Below, piece by piece: positions 17,781-26,323 of a stretch of 64,000 nucleotides of DNA (position 1 is the first letter of the stretch; each line of letters opens with the position of its first letter). The position numbers were made by a program, and so were the translations under genes. The notes under the pieces were generated by a model, which was not told the origin of the DNA, made no database searches, and saw nothing but the letters and a program-made list of their open reading frames with translations. Source of the stretch: Roseburia porci (lineage in GTDB: Bacteria; Bacillota; Clostridia; Lachnospirales; Lachnospiraceae); assembly GCF_009695765.1 (NCBI RefSeq), contig NZ_VUNI01000017.1:1-64000 (forward strand), in the 5' to 3' direction.

Positions 17781-19073
17781 ATGGATAAGAAAACAGATAC
17801 AAAATCAAAAATGTATTTCGGAGCAGCAAAACTCCGGATTCCGGGAGGAGTAAACAGTCCGGTTCGTGCATTTGGGGCAGTGGGCCGTACTCCGAGATTT
17901 ATGGTATCTGCAAAAGGTGACAGAATCACCGATGTAGATGGCAATGAAATGATCGACTATGTATGTTCCTGGGGACCTGGAATCCTTGGTCATGCCGATC
18001 CTCGTGTGATCGAGAAAGTAAAAGAAGCGTGCGATATGGGACTTACCTTTGGTGCACCAACACCAAGAGAAGTTGAAATTGCAGAGCTGATCGCAGAACT
18101 GGTGCCGTCTATGGAGGTCAGCCGTCTGGTAAGTTCGGGAACGGAAGCGGTTATGAGTGCGATCCGCTGTGCCAGGGGATATACGAAAAGAGACAAAATC
18201 ATTAAGTTTAAGGGATGTTATCATGGACATTCGGATGGACTTCTTGTAAAAGCCGGATCTGCAGCGCTTACAACATCGGTTCCGGACAGTGCGGGAGTGC
18301 CAGCTGATTATACAAAACACACACTGGTTGCGGCATATAACGACAAGGAATCTGTAAAAGAACTGTTTCAGGCAAACCCGGATGAGATTGCAGCTGTTAT
18401 TGTGGAACCGGTTGCCGCAAATATGGGAGTTGTACTTCCGGAGGATGATTTCCTTCCTTTCCTCAGAGAGATTACAGAGGCATATGGAGCACTTCTGATC
18501 TTTGATGAGGTAATTACCGGATTCAGGCTTTCACTTGGCGGTGCACAGCAGTATTTCCATGTAACACCGGATCTGACGACACTCGGCAAGATTGTCGGAG
18601 GTGGAATGCCGGTTGGTGCTTATGGTGGAAGAGAAGATATTATGCGTATGATTTCTCCGGACGGACCGGTATACCAGGCTGGAACATTATCCGGAAATCC
18701 GATTGCAACTGCTGCCGGAATCGAAACATTAAAAATATTAAAGAATGATCCGGCAATCTACAAGCGCCTGGAAGAGAAAACGAAAAAACTTGCAGATGCA
18801 GTAAGAAATGCAGCAGGTGATAAAGTATCCGTCAACCAGATCGGCTCTCTGATGAGCATTTTCTTTACTCCGGGAGGCGTGAAAAATTATGAAGACGCGG
18901 TTCGTTCTGATTTGAACGCATATGCACAGTATTTTGGATTTATGCTGGATCATGATATTTACATGGCGCCTTCGCAATTTGAGGCAATGTTTGTATCTGA
19001 TGCACATACCGATGAAGATATCACACGTACATGCAGATTACTGCAGGAATGTATGGAAAACATGCATGAGTAG
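17781..19073 (+). CDS. hemL: Glutamate-1-semialdehyde 2,1-aminomutase
   Basis: PLP enzyme that isomerises glutamate-1-semialdehyde to 5-aminolevulinate in the C5 pathway. The 430-residue protein shows the family start IPGGVNSPVRAFGAVG, SSGTEAVMSAIRCARGYT, the PLP aspartate in LIFDEVITGFR, and the Schiff-base lysine in LTTLGKIVGGGMPVGAYGG. It works directly after HemA, encoded next. Confidence 0.97.
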   Translation: MDKKTDTKSKMYFGAAKLRIPGGVNSPVRAFGAVGRTPRFMVSAKGDRITDVDGNEMIDYVCSWGPGILGHADPRVIEKVKEACDMGLTFGAPTPREVEIAELIAELVPSMEVSRLVSSGTEAVMSAIRCARGYTKRDKIIKFKGCYHGHSDGLLVKAGSAALTTSVPDSAGVPADYTKHTLVAAYNDKESVKELFQANPDEIAAVIVEPVAANMGVVLPEDDFLPFLREITEAYGALLIFDEVITGFRLSLGGAQQYFHVTPDLTTLGKIVGGGMPVGAYGGREDIMRMISPDGPVYQAGTLSGNPIATAAGIETLKILKNDPAIYKRLEEKTKKLADAVRNAAGDKVSVNQIGSLMSIFFTPGGVKNYEDAVRSDLNAYAQYFGFMLDHDIYMAPSQFEAMFVSDAHTDEDITRTCRLLQECMENMHE

Positions 19074-19104
19074 ATAAAAGCGGTATGACATCAGGAGGAA
19101 ATCC

Positions 19105-20331
19105 ATGAGATTTGGATATATAGGAATCAATTATAAAAATGCACCATTGGATATTCGGGATAAGACATCTTTTACCGATGTTGACAAGATCGACTTTTTC
19201 CAGAATGCTGAAAAAATCGGGATTGAGCAGTGTATGATATTATCAACCTGCAACCGGAGCGAGGTATATTTTTTATATCGGAAGGCAGAAGAAAAAGAGG
19301 CAGTAAAAAAGCTGTATCTTGATACATTTCAGGAAGTACAGCTGAAAGATCTGCTGCTTACGCTGGATGGGAATGAAGCGATCGAGTATCTGTTCCGCAT
19401 TGCGGCGGGACTGGAATCGCTGGTACTTGGAGAGGATCAGATACTGGGACAGGTAAAAGACGCTCTGGAATTTTCGAAGGCAATGGGATACAGCGGAAAA
19501 GAAATGAATAAGATTGTCCGTGATGCTGTAACCTGTGCGAAAAAGATCAAGACAGAATTAAAAATAAGCGAAAGACCATTATCGGTAAGTTATGTTGGAA
19601 TTCAGCAGCTGGAGAAAGTATGCCAAATAGAAGGAAAGACGGTTCTTGTGATCGGAAGCGGAAAAACATCGACACTTGCACTTCATTACCTGTATGAATA
19701 TGGTGCTGGAAATGTAATGATCTGCAGCAGGACAACAGCACATGCGAAGGAGTTATTACAGGAATTCCCACAACTGACGGTTGTAGAATTTGAACAGCGT
19801 TATCAGATCATGGAAAAATGCGATATCGTTGTATCTGCAACATCCGCACCACATGTGATTGTGCGGGCGGATGAACTGGTTACCGATCATTCGATTACAT
19901 TTCTTGATCTGGCAGCTCCACGTGACATTGACACGGCATTACAGGGGCGGGAAAATGTAACAATCCTGAACCTTGATTTCCTAAGTAAGATCGTAGAGAA
20001 CAATCAGAAAGAACGGGAAAGACTTGTGGAGATCAGCAAAGGCATGATCCAGGAAGCTACCGAAGAGACAAAAGAATGGCTTTTAAGCAGCCGGATGGAT
20101 TCCACGATAGAATCTTTACAGCTCCGGTGTGATGAGATCGTTCAGGACAGTTATGAATATCTGAACCGTAAGATTGAATTTTCTGCAAGAGAACAGAAAA
20201 TCATAAAAAAAGTGTTAAATGCATCACTTCACAGACTTCTCAGAGAACCGATCCAAGAATTAAAACAGCTGGATACCAGAGAAAAGCAGGATAAGTATCA
20301 AGAAATTGTAAAAGAGCTCTTTCAGATATAA
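19105..20331 (+). CDS. hemA: Glutamyl-tRNA reductase
   Basis: NADPH-dependent reduction of glutamyl-tRNA-Glu to glutamate-1-semialdehyde, the committed and usually controlled step. In the 408 residues the catalytic cysteine is in ILSTCNRSEVYF near residue 50. GLESLVLGEDQILGQVKDA follows, then a Rossmann motif VIGSGKTSTLALHYL and a C-terminal dimerisation helix region. AGGAGG precedes ATG 19105. Firmicutes with this enzyme often have HemX beside it; none is present here. Confidence 0.95.
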   Translation: MRFGYIGINYKNAPLDIRDKTSFTDVDKIDFFQNAEKIGIEQCMILSTCNRSEVYFLYRKAEEKEAVKKLYLDTFQEVQLKDLLLTLDGNEAIEYLFRIAAGLESLVLGEDQILGQVKDALEFSKAMGYSGKEMNKIVRDAVTCAKKIKTELKISERPLSVSYVGIQQLEKVCQIEGKTVLVIGSGKTSTLALHYLYEYGAGNVMICSRTTAHAKELLQEFPQLTVVEFEQRYQIMEKCDIVVSATSAPHVIVRADELVTDHSITFLDLAAPRDIDTALQGRENVTILNLDFLSKIVENNQKERERLVEISKGMIQEATEETKEWLLSSRMDSTIESLQLRCDEIVQDSYEYLNRKIEFSAREQKIIKKVLNASLHRLLREPIQELKQLDTREKQDKYQEIVKELFQI

Positions 20332-20350
20332 GAGGAAGGAAACCCGAAAT

Positions 20351-22702
20351 ATGAAATATATCATTGGAACGCGAGGATCAAAACTTGCACTGGTACAGGC
20401 AAAATACGTTCAAAAGAAGATGAAAGAAGCATATCCGGAAGATGAGTACGAATTAAAAATCATCAGTACAAAGGGGGATCAGATACAGGATCGCCCGTTG
20501 AATCAGATCGGTGCGAAAGGACTTTTTGTAAAAGAAATCGAAGATCAGATCTTAAATGATCAGATACAGATCGGTGTACATAGCATGAAAGATATGCCTG
20601 CATATCCGGAAGAGGGCCTGTGTTTTACCAGGGCATGGAAGAGGGAAGATCCAAGAGATGTTCTTATATTGAGAGAGGCAAAGAGTCTTAGCAGTCTAAG
20701 AGAGCATGCTGTGATCGGAACCGGAAGTAAAAGACGGGCATTTCAGCTTATGGCGATGAGACCGGATCTTCAGATCGTGGATATCCGTGGAAATGTTGAT
20801 ACCAGACTTCGCAAAATGCAGGAACAGAAACTGGATGGAATCGTTCTTGCCGCAGCAGGATTGAAAAGACTTGGGCTCGAAGAGGTGATCACACAGTATC
20901 TGGATGATGAAGAAATGATCCATGCTCCGGCGCAGGGAATTCTGGCAATTGAAATAAAGGCAGATCATACAGAACTTGAAAGAAAACTGGATGTTCTGGC
21001 AGATCCAGACACCAATGAAGAGGCGATTGCAGAAAGAGGATTTCTTGCAGAAATCGGTGGAGATTGTCATATCCCGGTAGGAGCTGCATGCAGAAAAGCG
21101 GAAGATGGAAGCTTTGAATTACATGCGATGTATGGAAATGAGGATGGAAGCAGAATTGCTTTTTCACACCAGAAGGGCAATAATCCGAAAGAACTTGCAA
21201 AATGTGCAGCGAAGGAGATCCGCAGGAAGATTGCAGGAAATGTAGCACTTGTGGGGGCAGGACCTGGAGATCCCGGACTCATTACAAGAAAAGGCCTTGA
21301 GGCAATTCAGAAGGCGGATTGTATTATTTATGACCGGCTTGCCGCGCCTGAACTTCTGGCAGAGGCAGACCCGGAATGCGAACGGATCTATGTAGGAAAA
21401 GAAAATCATCACCATACGATGCCACAGGAACGGATCAATGAACTTCTGGTAGAAAAGGCAATGCAGTATGAGCACGTTGTCCGTTTAAAGGGCGGAGACG
21501 TTTATGTTTTTGGACGTGGAGGAGAAGAAGGAATTTTCTTAAAAGAACACGGAGTTCCTTTTACCGTTATTCCGGGAATTACTTCAGCAATTGCAGGACC
21601 GGCGTATGCCGGAATACCGATCACACATCGGGGAATTTCGAATGGATTTCATGTTGTCACTGCACACAGCAGGAAAGATGAACTGTCGGATCTTGATTTT
21701 GCATCGATGGCAAAGAGCAAAGAAACCAAAGTATTTCTGATGGGACTTAGTGTGCTTAAAACTCTGATGGATAAGCTGATGGAAGCAAAAATGCCGTCCG
21801 ATACACCGGTGGCGGTTATATCGAATGCAACGTGCTGTGCACAGAAAACATCGATTGGAACAATCGCTGATATAGCAGATAAGGCAAAGAAGGATGGGAT
21901 CGTTTCGCCTGCACTTATTGTGGTTGGTGATGTTGTGAACCTTCGGGATGAATTGGATTTCTTTGAAAATGGTCCACTTTTTGGAAAACATTACCTTGTG
22001 CCAAAAATTGGAACCGGTGAATCAAAACTTACACGGCTTTTGAAAAAACAGGGAGCAGTGGTGGATGAGGTAACCGTTGGAGAGATCGTATCAAAGCAGC
22101 TGACATTTCGGAAAGAAGAACTGCAATCGGTTGACTGGATGATTTTTACAAGCAGAAATGGTGTCACTTCATTTTTTGAAAGCCTGTATTCCAGCGGCCT
22201 GGATACAAGAGCACTGGGCAATGTGAAGATTGCGGCAGTTGGAAATGCAACTGCAAAAGTGTTAAAGGATTATGGAATCTGTGCGGATTTTATTCCGTTG
22301 CAGCATGATGGAACGTCTTTGGCAGAAGCCATGAAAGAAAAGGTATGTGACACAGATCGGATCTGGTATCTGAAAGCGGAGAATGCAAGAGACCATCTTT
22401 CGGAATTGTTAGAGCAGTTTTGCCATATCAGAGCAATCGATGTCTATGAAAATATGACAGTTCCATTTGATACGAAGATAAAACAACAGACATACCGGCA
22501 GTATGATGCATTACTTTTTACCTGTGCATCATCTGCAGAGCGTGTATTGGGAGGATGGAAGACGGACCAACTGAAAGAACTTCCGGAATGCATATCCATT
22601 GGACCACAGTGTACGAAAGCTTTAAAAGAACTGGGAGTGAAACATATCAGACAGGCATCGGACGCTGGATATGAGAATATGATGGATTTGTTATTGGAAT
22701 AG
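20351..22702 (+). CDS. Trifunctional HemC-CobA-HemD fusion
   Basis: One 783-residue chain joins three consecutive enzymes. Residues 1 to ~295 are hydroxymethylbilane synthase: IGTRGSKLALVQA, the catalytic aspartate in HSMKDMPAY, and the dipyrromethane cysteine in GGDCHIPVGA. Residues ~296-540 are uroporphyrinogen-III C-methyltransferase: VGAGPGDPGLITRKG, VRLKGGDVYVFGRGGEE and GITSAIAGPAYAGIPITHRG. Residues ~545-783 are uroporphyrinogen-III synthase, weakly conserved as usual (FTSRNGVTSFFESL, AAVGNATAKVLKDYG, FTCASSAERVL). The chain takes porphobilinogen to precorrin-2, which the first operon gene oxidises. CobA-HemD fusions are common in Clostridia; the added HemC domain is rarer as far as I recall. 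No internal stop or frameshift is seen. Confidence 0.93.
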   Translation: MKYIIGTRGSKLALVQAKYVQKKMKEAYPEDEYELKIISTKGDQIQDRPLNQIGAKGLFVKEIEDQILNDQIQIGVHSMKDMPAYPEEGLCFTRAWKREDPRDVLILREAKSLSSLREHAVIGTGSKRRAFQLMAMRPDLQIVDIRGNVDTRLRKMQEQKLDGIVLAAAGLKRLGLEEVITQYLDDEEMIHAPAQGILAIEIKADHTELERKLDVLADPDTNEEAIAERGFLAEIGGDCHIPVGAACRKAEDGSFELHAMYGNEDGSRIAFSHQKGNNPKELAKCAAKEIRRKIAGNVALVGAGPGDPGLITRKGLEAIQKADCIIYDRLAAPELLAEADPECERIYVGKENHHHTMPQERINELLVEKAMQYEHVVRLKGGDVYVFGRGGEEGIFLKEHGVPFTVIPGITSAIAGPAYAGIPITHRGISNGFHVVTAHSRKDELSDLDFASMAKSKETKVFLMGLSVLKTLMDKLMEAKMPSDTPVAVISNATCCAQKTSIGTIADIADKAKKDGIVSPALIVVGDVVNLRDELDFFENGPLFGKHYLVPKIGTGESKLTRLLKKQGAVVDEVTVGEIVSKQLTFRKEELQSVDWMIFTSRNGVTSFFESLYSSGLDTRALGNVKIAAVGNATAKVLKDYGICADFIPLQHDGTSLAEAMKEKVCDTDRIWYLKAENARDHLSELLEQFCHIRAIDVYENMTVPFDTKIKQQTYRQYDALLFTCASSAERVLGGWKTDQLKELPECISIGPQCTKALKELGVKHIRQASDAGYENMMDLLLE

Positions 22703-22710
22703 ACAAAAAA

Positions 22711-22739
22711 GAAAGCGGCTTTGGCTGCTTTCTTTTTTT
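22711..22739 (+). terminator. Intrinsic terminator of the tetrapyrrole operon
   Basis: GAAAGCGGC and GCTGCTTTC form a 9-bp stem (one G-U) with a TTTG loop, followed by seven Ts. Confidence 0.92.
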
Positions 22740-22761
22740 GCAGAAAAACAAAAATGACTAC

Positions 22762-22789
22762 TTGCCAAAAGAAAGAAGTGTGATACAAT
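22762..22789 (+). promoter_or_regulatory. Candidate ppdK promoter
   Basis: TTGCCA at 22762-22767, a 16-bp spacer and TACAAT at 22784-22789. A second possible promoter lies downstream (TTGCAC, 17 bp, TAATGT, within about 22806-22845). The leader is therefore between ~50 and ~100 bases. Confidence 0.45.
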
Positions 22790-22898
22790 GAAGCTTGTGG
22801 AGATATTGCACAAATATCACACAATATATAATGTATTAGTTGGGACATTGTTCTAATTAATTCGACAGAAAATATAATTTAATAGGAGGAATTGTCGA

Positions 22899-25541
22899 AT
22901 GTCAAACAAATGGGTTTATTTGTTCACTGAAGGAAATGCTGATATGCGGGAACTTCTTGGTGGAAAAGGTGCAAATTTAGCGGAAATGACCAATCTTGGA
23001 TTACCGGTACCGCAGGGATTCACGATTACTACAGAGGCCTGTACGAAATATTACGATGATGGCAGACAGATTAATGATGAGATCATGGGGCAGATTATGG
23101 ATCACATCAGTAAGATGGAAGAGATCAACGGTAAGAAATTCGGTGACTTGAAAAATCCATTACTTGTATCCGTTCGTTCGGGAGCAAGAGCTTCTATGCC
23201 TGGAATGATGGATACGATTTTGAATCTTGGCTTAAATGATGATGTTGTTGCAGCGATGATCGCTGCAAATCCGAATCCGGAATTTGAACGTTTTGTATAC
23301 GATTCATACAGAAGATTTATTCAGATGTTTTCGGATGTTGTCATGGAAGTCGGGAAAAAATACTTTGAACAGCTGATCGACAAGATGAAAGAAGTAAAAG
23401 GGGTAAAATACGATGTTGACCTGACTGCAGCCGATCTGAAGAAGCTGGCAGAACAGTTCAAGGCAGAATATAAGAAACAGCTGGGAGAAGATTTCCCGGC
23501 AGATCCGGTTGTACAGTTAAAGCTTGCGGTAGAGGCTGTATTCCGTTCCTGGGACAACCCTCGTGCAAATGTATACCGGAGAGATAATGATATTCCATAT
23601 TCCTGGGGAACGGCAGTTAATGTCATGCCGATGGTATTTGGAAACTTAAATGATGAGTCTGGTACTGGTGTTGCTTTTACACGTGATCCGGCAACCGGAG
23701 AGAAAAAACTGATGGGAGAATTCCTGAAGAATGCCCAGGGAGAAGATGTCGTTGCCGGTGTACGTACACCGATGCCGATTGCCCAGATGGAACAGGAATT
23801 CCCGGAAGCATATGCAGAGTTCTTAAAGGTGTGCGAGATTCTTGAGAACCGGTATCATGATATGCAGGACATGGAATTTACGGTTGAGAACCGTAAATTA
23901 TATATGCTTCAGTGCAGAAATGGAAAAAGAACAGCTCAGGCTGCACTTCAGATCGCATGCGATCTTGTGGATGAAGGACATAAGACGGAAGAGGAAGCTG
24001 TTGCGATGATCGATCCACGTAATCTGGATACATTGTTGCATCCGCAGTTTGATGTGAAGGCTTTGAAAGAGGCTACGCCAATCGGAAAAGGATTAGGAGC
24101 ATCTCCGGGAGCAGCCTGTGGTAAGATTGTATTCACGGCAGAAGATGCAGAAAGCTGGAAAGACAGAGGCGAGAAGGTGATTCTGGTACGTCTTGAAACT
24201 TCTCCGGAGGATATTACCGGAATGAAGGCTTCACAGGGAATTCTGACGGTGCGTGGTGGTATGACATCCCATGCGGCTGTTGTTGCACGAGGAATGGGAA
24301 CCTGTTGTGTATCCGGATGTGGTGATATCGCAATGGATGAAGAGAATAAACGTTTCACACTTGCAGGAAAAGAATTCCATGAGGGAGACTGGCTTTCCAT
24401 CGATGGTACGACCGGTAATATATACGAAGGAAAGATTGCAACAGTGGACGCTACAATAGCGGGTACATTTAAGCGTGTCATGGACTGGGCAGATAAATAT
24501 CGCAGAATGGGAGTCCGTACCAATGCAGATACACCGAGAGATGCGAAAAAGGCACGTGAACTTGGTGCAGAAGGAATTGGACTCTGCCGTACCGAGCATA
24601 TGTTTTTTGAAGGAGATCGTATTGATGCATTCCGTGAAATGATCTGCTCAGACACCGTTGAGGAACGTGAAAAGGCACTGGCAAAGATTCTTCCATTGCA
24701 GCAGGGCGATTTTGAACAGTTATATGAAGCTATGGAAGGAGATCCGGTTACGATTCGTTTCCTTGATCCACCTCTTCATGAATTTGTTCCGACAGATGAA
24801 GCTGATATTCAAAAACTTGCTGATACGAAAGGAAAGACGGTTGCGGAGATTAAGACAATCATCGACAGTCTGCATGAATTTAACCCTATGATGGGACATC
24901 GTGGATGCCGTCTTGCAGTTACATATCCGGAGATCGCAAAAATGCAGACAGCAGCAGTTATCCGGGCTGCAATCAATGTTGCCAGAAAACATCCGGAGTG
25001 GAATCTTGTTCCGGAGATTATGATTCCTTTGATTGGGGAAGTAAAAGAATTAAAGTATGTAAAACAGATTGTTGTGGATACTGCAGATGAGGAGATTGCA
25101 AAAGCCGGCATAGATCTTAAATATGAAGTAGGTACCATGATCGAGATCCCAAGAGCCTGTCTTACTGCTGACCAGATTGCAAAAGAAGCAGAGTTCTTCT
25201 GCTTTGGAACAAACGATCTGACACAGATGACATTCGGATTTTCACGTGACGATGCCGGTAAATTCCTGGAATCTTATTATGATGCCAAGATCTTTGAGAG
25301 TGATCCGTTCGCAAAACTGGATCAGACCGGTGTAGGACAGCTGATGAAGATGGCAATTGAGAAAGGCAAAGCCTCCAGACCAGATCTTCACTGCGGAATC
25401 TGTGGAGAGCATGGAGGAGATCCATCATCCGTAGAGTTTTGTCATGAAATTGGACTGGATTATGTATCCTGCTCACCGTTCCGTGTTCCGATTGCCCGCC
25501 TTGCGGCAGCACAGGCAGCGATTGCCCAGAAGAACAAATAG
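22899..25541 (+). CDS. ppdK: Pyruvate, phosphate dikinase
   Basis: Interconverts pyruvate, ATP and phosphate with PEP, AMP and pyrophosphate; in anaerobes it can serve glycolysis or gluconeogenesis. The 880-residue protein is full length. The ATP-grasp domain starts GGKGANLAEMTNLGLPVPQG, the swivelling phosphohistidine domain carries GGMTSHAAVVARGMGTCCVS near residue 455, and the PEP/pyruvate barrel contains LCRTEHMFF, GHRGCRLAVTYPE, FGTNDLTQMTFGFSRDD and the C-terminal cysteine region HCGICGEHGGDP. AGGAGG lies upstream of ATG 22899. It is monocistronic, with a terminator after it. Confidence 0.98.
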   Translation: MSNKWVYLFTEGNADMRELLGGKGANLAEMTNLGLPVPQGFTITTEACTKYYDDGRQINDEIMGQIMDHISKMEEINGKKFGDLKNPLLVSVRSGARASMPGMMDTILNLGLNDDVVAAMIAANPNPEFERFVYDSYRRFIQMFSDVVMEVGKKYFEQLIDKMKEVKGVKYDVDLTAADLKKLAEQFKAEYKKQLGEDFPADPVVQLKLAVEAVFRSWDNPRANVYRRDNDIPYSWGTAVNVMPMVFGNLNDESGTGVAFTRDPATGEKKLMGEFLKNAQGEDVVAGVRTPMPIAQMEQEFPEAYAEFLKVCEILENRYHDMQDMEFTVENRKLYMLQCRNGKRTAQAALQIACDLVDEGHKTEEEAVAMIDPRNLDTLLHPQFDVKALKEATPIGKGLGASPGAACGKIVFTAEDAESWKDRGEKVILVRLETSPEDITGMKASQGILTVRGGMTSHAAVVARGMGTCCVSGCGDIAMDEENKRFTLAGKEFHEGDWLSIDGTTGNIYEGKIATVDATIAGTFKRVMDWADKYRRMGVRTNADTPRDAKKARELGAEGIGLCRTEHMFFEGDRIDAFREMICSDTVEEREKALAKILPLQQGDFEQLYEAMEGDPVTIRFLDPPLHEFVPTDEADIQKLADTKGKTVAEIKTIIDSLHEFNPMMGHRGCRLAVTYPEIAKMQTAAVIRAAINVARKHPEWNLVPEIMIPLIGEVKELKYVKQIVVDTADEEIAKAGIDLKYEVGTMIEIPRACLTADQIAKEAEFFCFGTNDLTQMTFGFSRDDAGKFLESYYDAKIFESDPFAKLDQTGVGQLMKMAIEKGKASRPDLHCGICGEHGGDPSSVEFCHEIGLDYVSCSPFRVPIARLAAAQAAIAQKNK

Positions 25542-25572
25542 AATATAGAGAGTTAATCAGTCTATATAGAAG

Positions 25573-25608
25573 ACCCCCTTACATCAATCAAGGTGTGAGG
25601 GGGTTTTG
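25573..25608 (+). terminator. Intrinsic terminator after ppdK
   Basis: ACCCCCTTACA (25573-25583) pairs with TGTGAGGGGGT (25594-25604), followed by TTTTG. It also separates ppdK from the convergent gene on the minus strand. Confidence 0.88.
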
Positions 25609-25667
25609 CTAAATAGGCTTTTGGGACAGCTTATCGCACTCACCAGAGAGCGTACCTTACAGATGTT

Positions 25668-26048
25668 TTAGGTTACAGAATAGTCAAAACTTTCTATCTT
25701 AAGATTGTCAATGCTGGTATTATGGTTTAGATGGAAGCCAAGTGTCAGCGGATTGGTAGCAGTGCTTGCAAAGGTAAAGGTTACGGTGCGTCCGGATATT
25801 GTTTTCTGGACGGTGGCATCGTTTGTTTCAGCATCATCGATGGAATCGTTCAGGGTTACGGTCAGAGTAATCGTTCCGTTAATTTTATCCCAGGAAACCT
25901 GTGCCAAGCCTTTTCCACCGGATGTCCAACGATCCCATACACCGGAATAAACTACATTTAATGTGCCAGAAGATCCACTGGCGGCATAAATACCTTCCGA
26001 TGTTCCTGAGAGAATTGAAATTACCGGTTTCTCATAATTTTTACGCAT
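25668..26048 (-). CDS. Small beta-rich protein with a YEKP...EGIYAASG leader-like N-terminus
   Basis: A 126-residue protein, not a recognised enzyme. It begins MRKNYEKPVISILSG, then TSEGIYAASG at residues 16-25. I recall this Y-E-K-P...EG[IV]YAASG start from many small gut-Clostridia proteins whose C-terminal parts differ. Residues ~26-126 are rich in Thr, Ser, Val and aromatic residues with alternating polarity (NGTITLTVTLNDSIDD, SGRTVTFTFASTA), which suggests a single beta-sandwich. There is no classical signal peptide, membrane segment or cysteine. AAAGGAGGG precedes the ATG and a promoter lies just upstream, so it is a real single-gene unit. Export or cleavage after AASG is inference only. 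Confidence 0.75.
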   Translation of the reverse strand: MRKNYEKPVISILSGTSEGIYAASGSSGTLNVVYSGVWDRWTSGGKGLAQVSWDKINGTITLTVTLNDSIDDAETNDATVQKTISGRTVTFTFASTATNPLTLGFHLNHNTSIDNLKIESFDYSVT

Positions 26049-26091
26049 AGTATATACCCTCCTTTGTAGTGAAATGGTACTATTTATGCAT

Positions 26092-26119
26092 AGTATAGCG
26101 CATTTATAAAATTCTGCAA
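26092..26119 (-). promoter_or_regulatory. Promoter of the leader-bearing small protein gene
   Basis: On the minus strand TTGCAG (26114-26119), a 16-bp spacer and TATACT (26092-26097), about 40 bases before the AAAGGAGGG site. Confidence 0.6.
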
Positions 26120-26210
26120 CTGGGAAAATGAGACGAATTAAGAAAATAAGGGAAAAATGTCGATAAATTTTATTTTATTATAGAAATATCATAATTTTCT
26201 TAAATAACTA

Positions 26211-26239
26211 TTGCATGAACAATCGAAATCTGCTAATAT
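26211..26239 (+). promoter_or_regulatory. Candidate amt-glnK promoter
   Basis: TTGCAT at 26211-26216, a 17-bp spacer and TAATAT at 26234-26239. The predicted start of transcription, about 26246, is only a few bases before the leader hairpin. Confidence 0.6.
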
Positions 26240-26250
26240 CAGATTCGACA

Positions 26251-26292
26251 AAGGTGTCAAAAGAATAGCAATATTCTTTTGGCGCCTTTTTT
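26251..26292 (+). terminator. Leader hairpin with U-run before amt (attenuator-like)
   Basis: AAGGTGTCAAAAGAATA (26251-26267) pairs over 17 bp, with two G-U pairs, with TATTCTTTTGGCGCCTT (26272-26288). The loop is the GNRA tetraloop GCAA, and Ts run to 26292. It lies inside the predicted amt transcript, 32 bases before the start codon. The upstream plus-strand gene already has its own terminator and the other neighbour is divergent, so this is not simply an end-of-gene terminator. Confidence 0.75.
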
Positions 26293-26323
26293 GTTTATGC
26301 AGATTATTTAGGAGGAAATGAAA

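Noticed and set aside
23948-24655. Long reading frame on the minus strand inside ppdK (235 codons)
   Set aside because: It lies wholly antisense to a strongly conserved enzyme, has no ribosome site and its composition (Ser/Pro/Ile-rich) is typical of a shadow frame.
26211-26292. Classical ANTAR tandem-hairpin antiterminator in the amt leader
   Set aside because: The small hairpins before the terminator lie in the promoter (-35 to -10) and lack the A1/G4 hexaloop pattern, so they are probably not transcribed.
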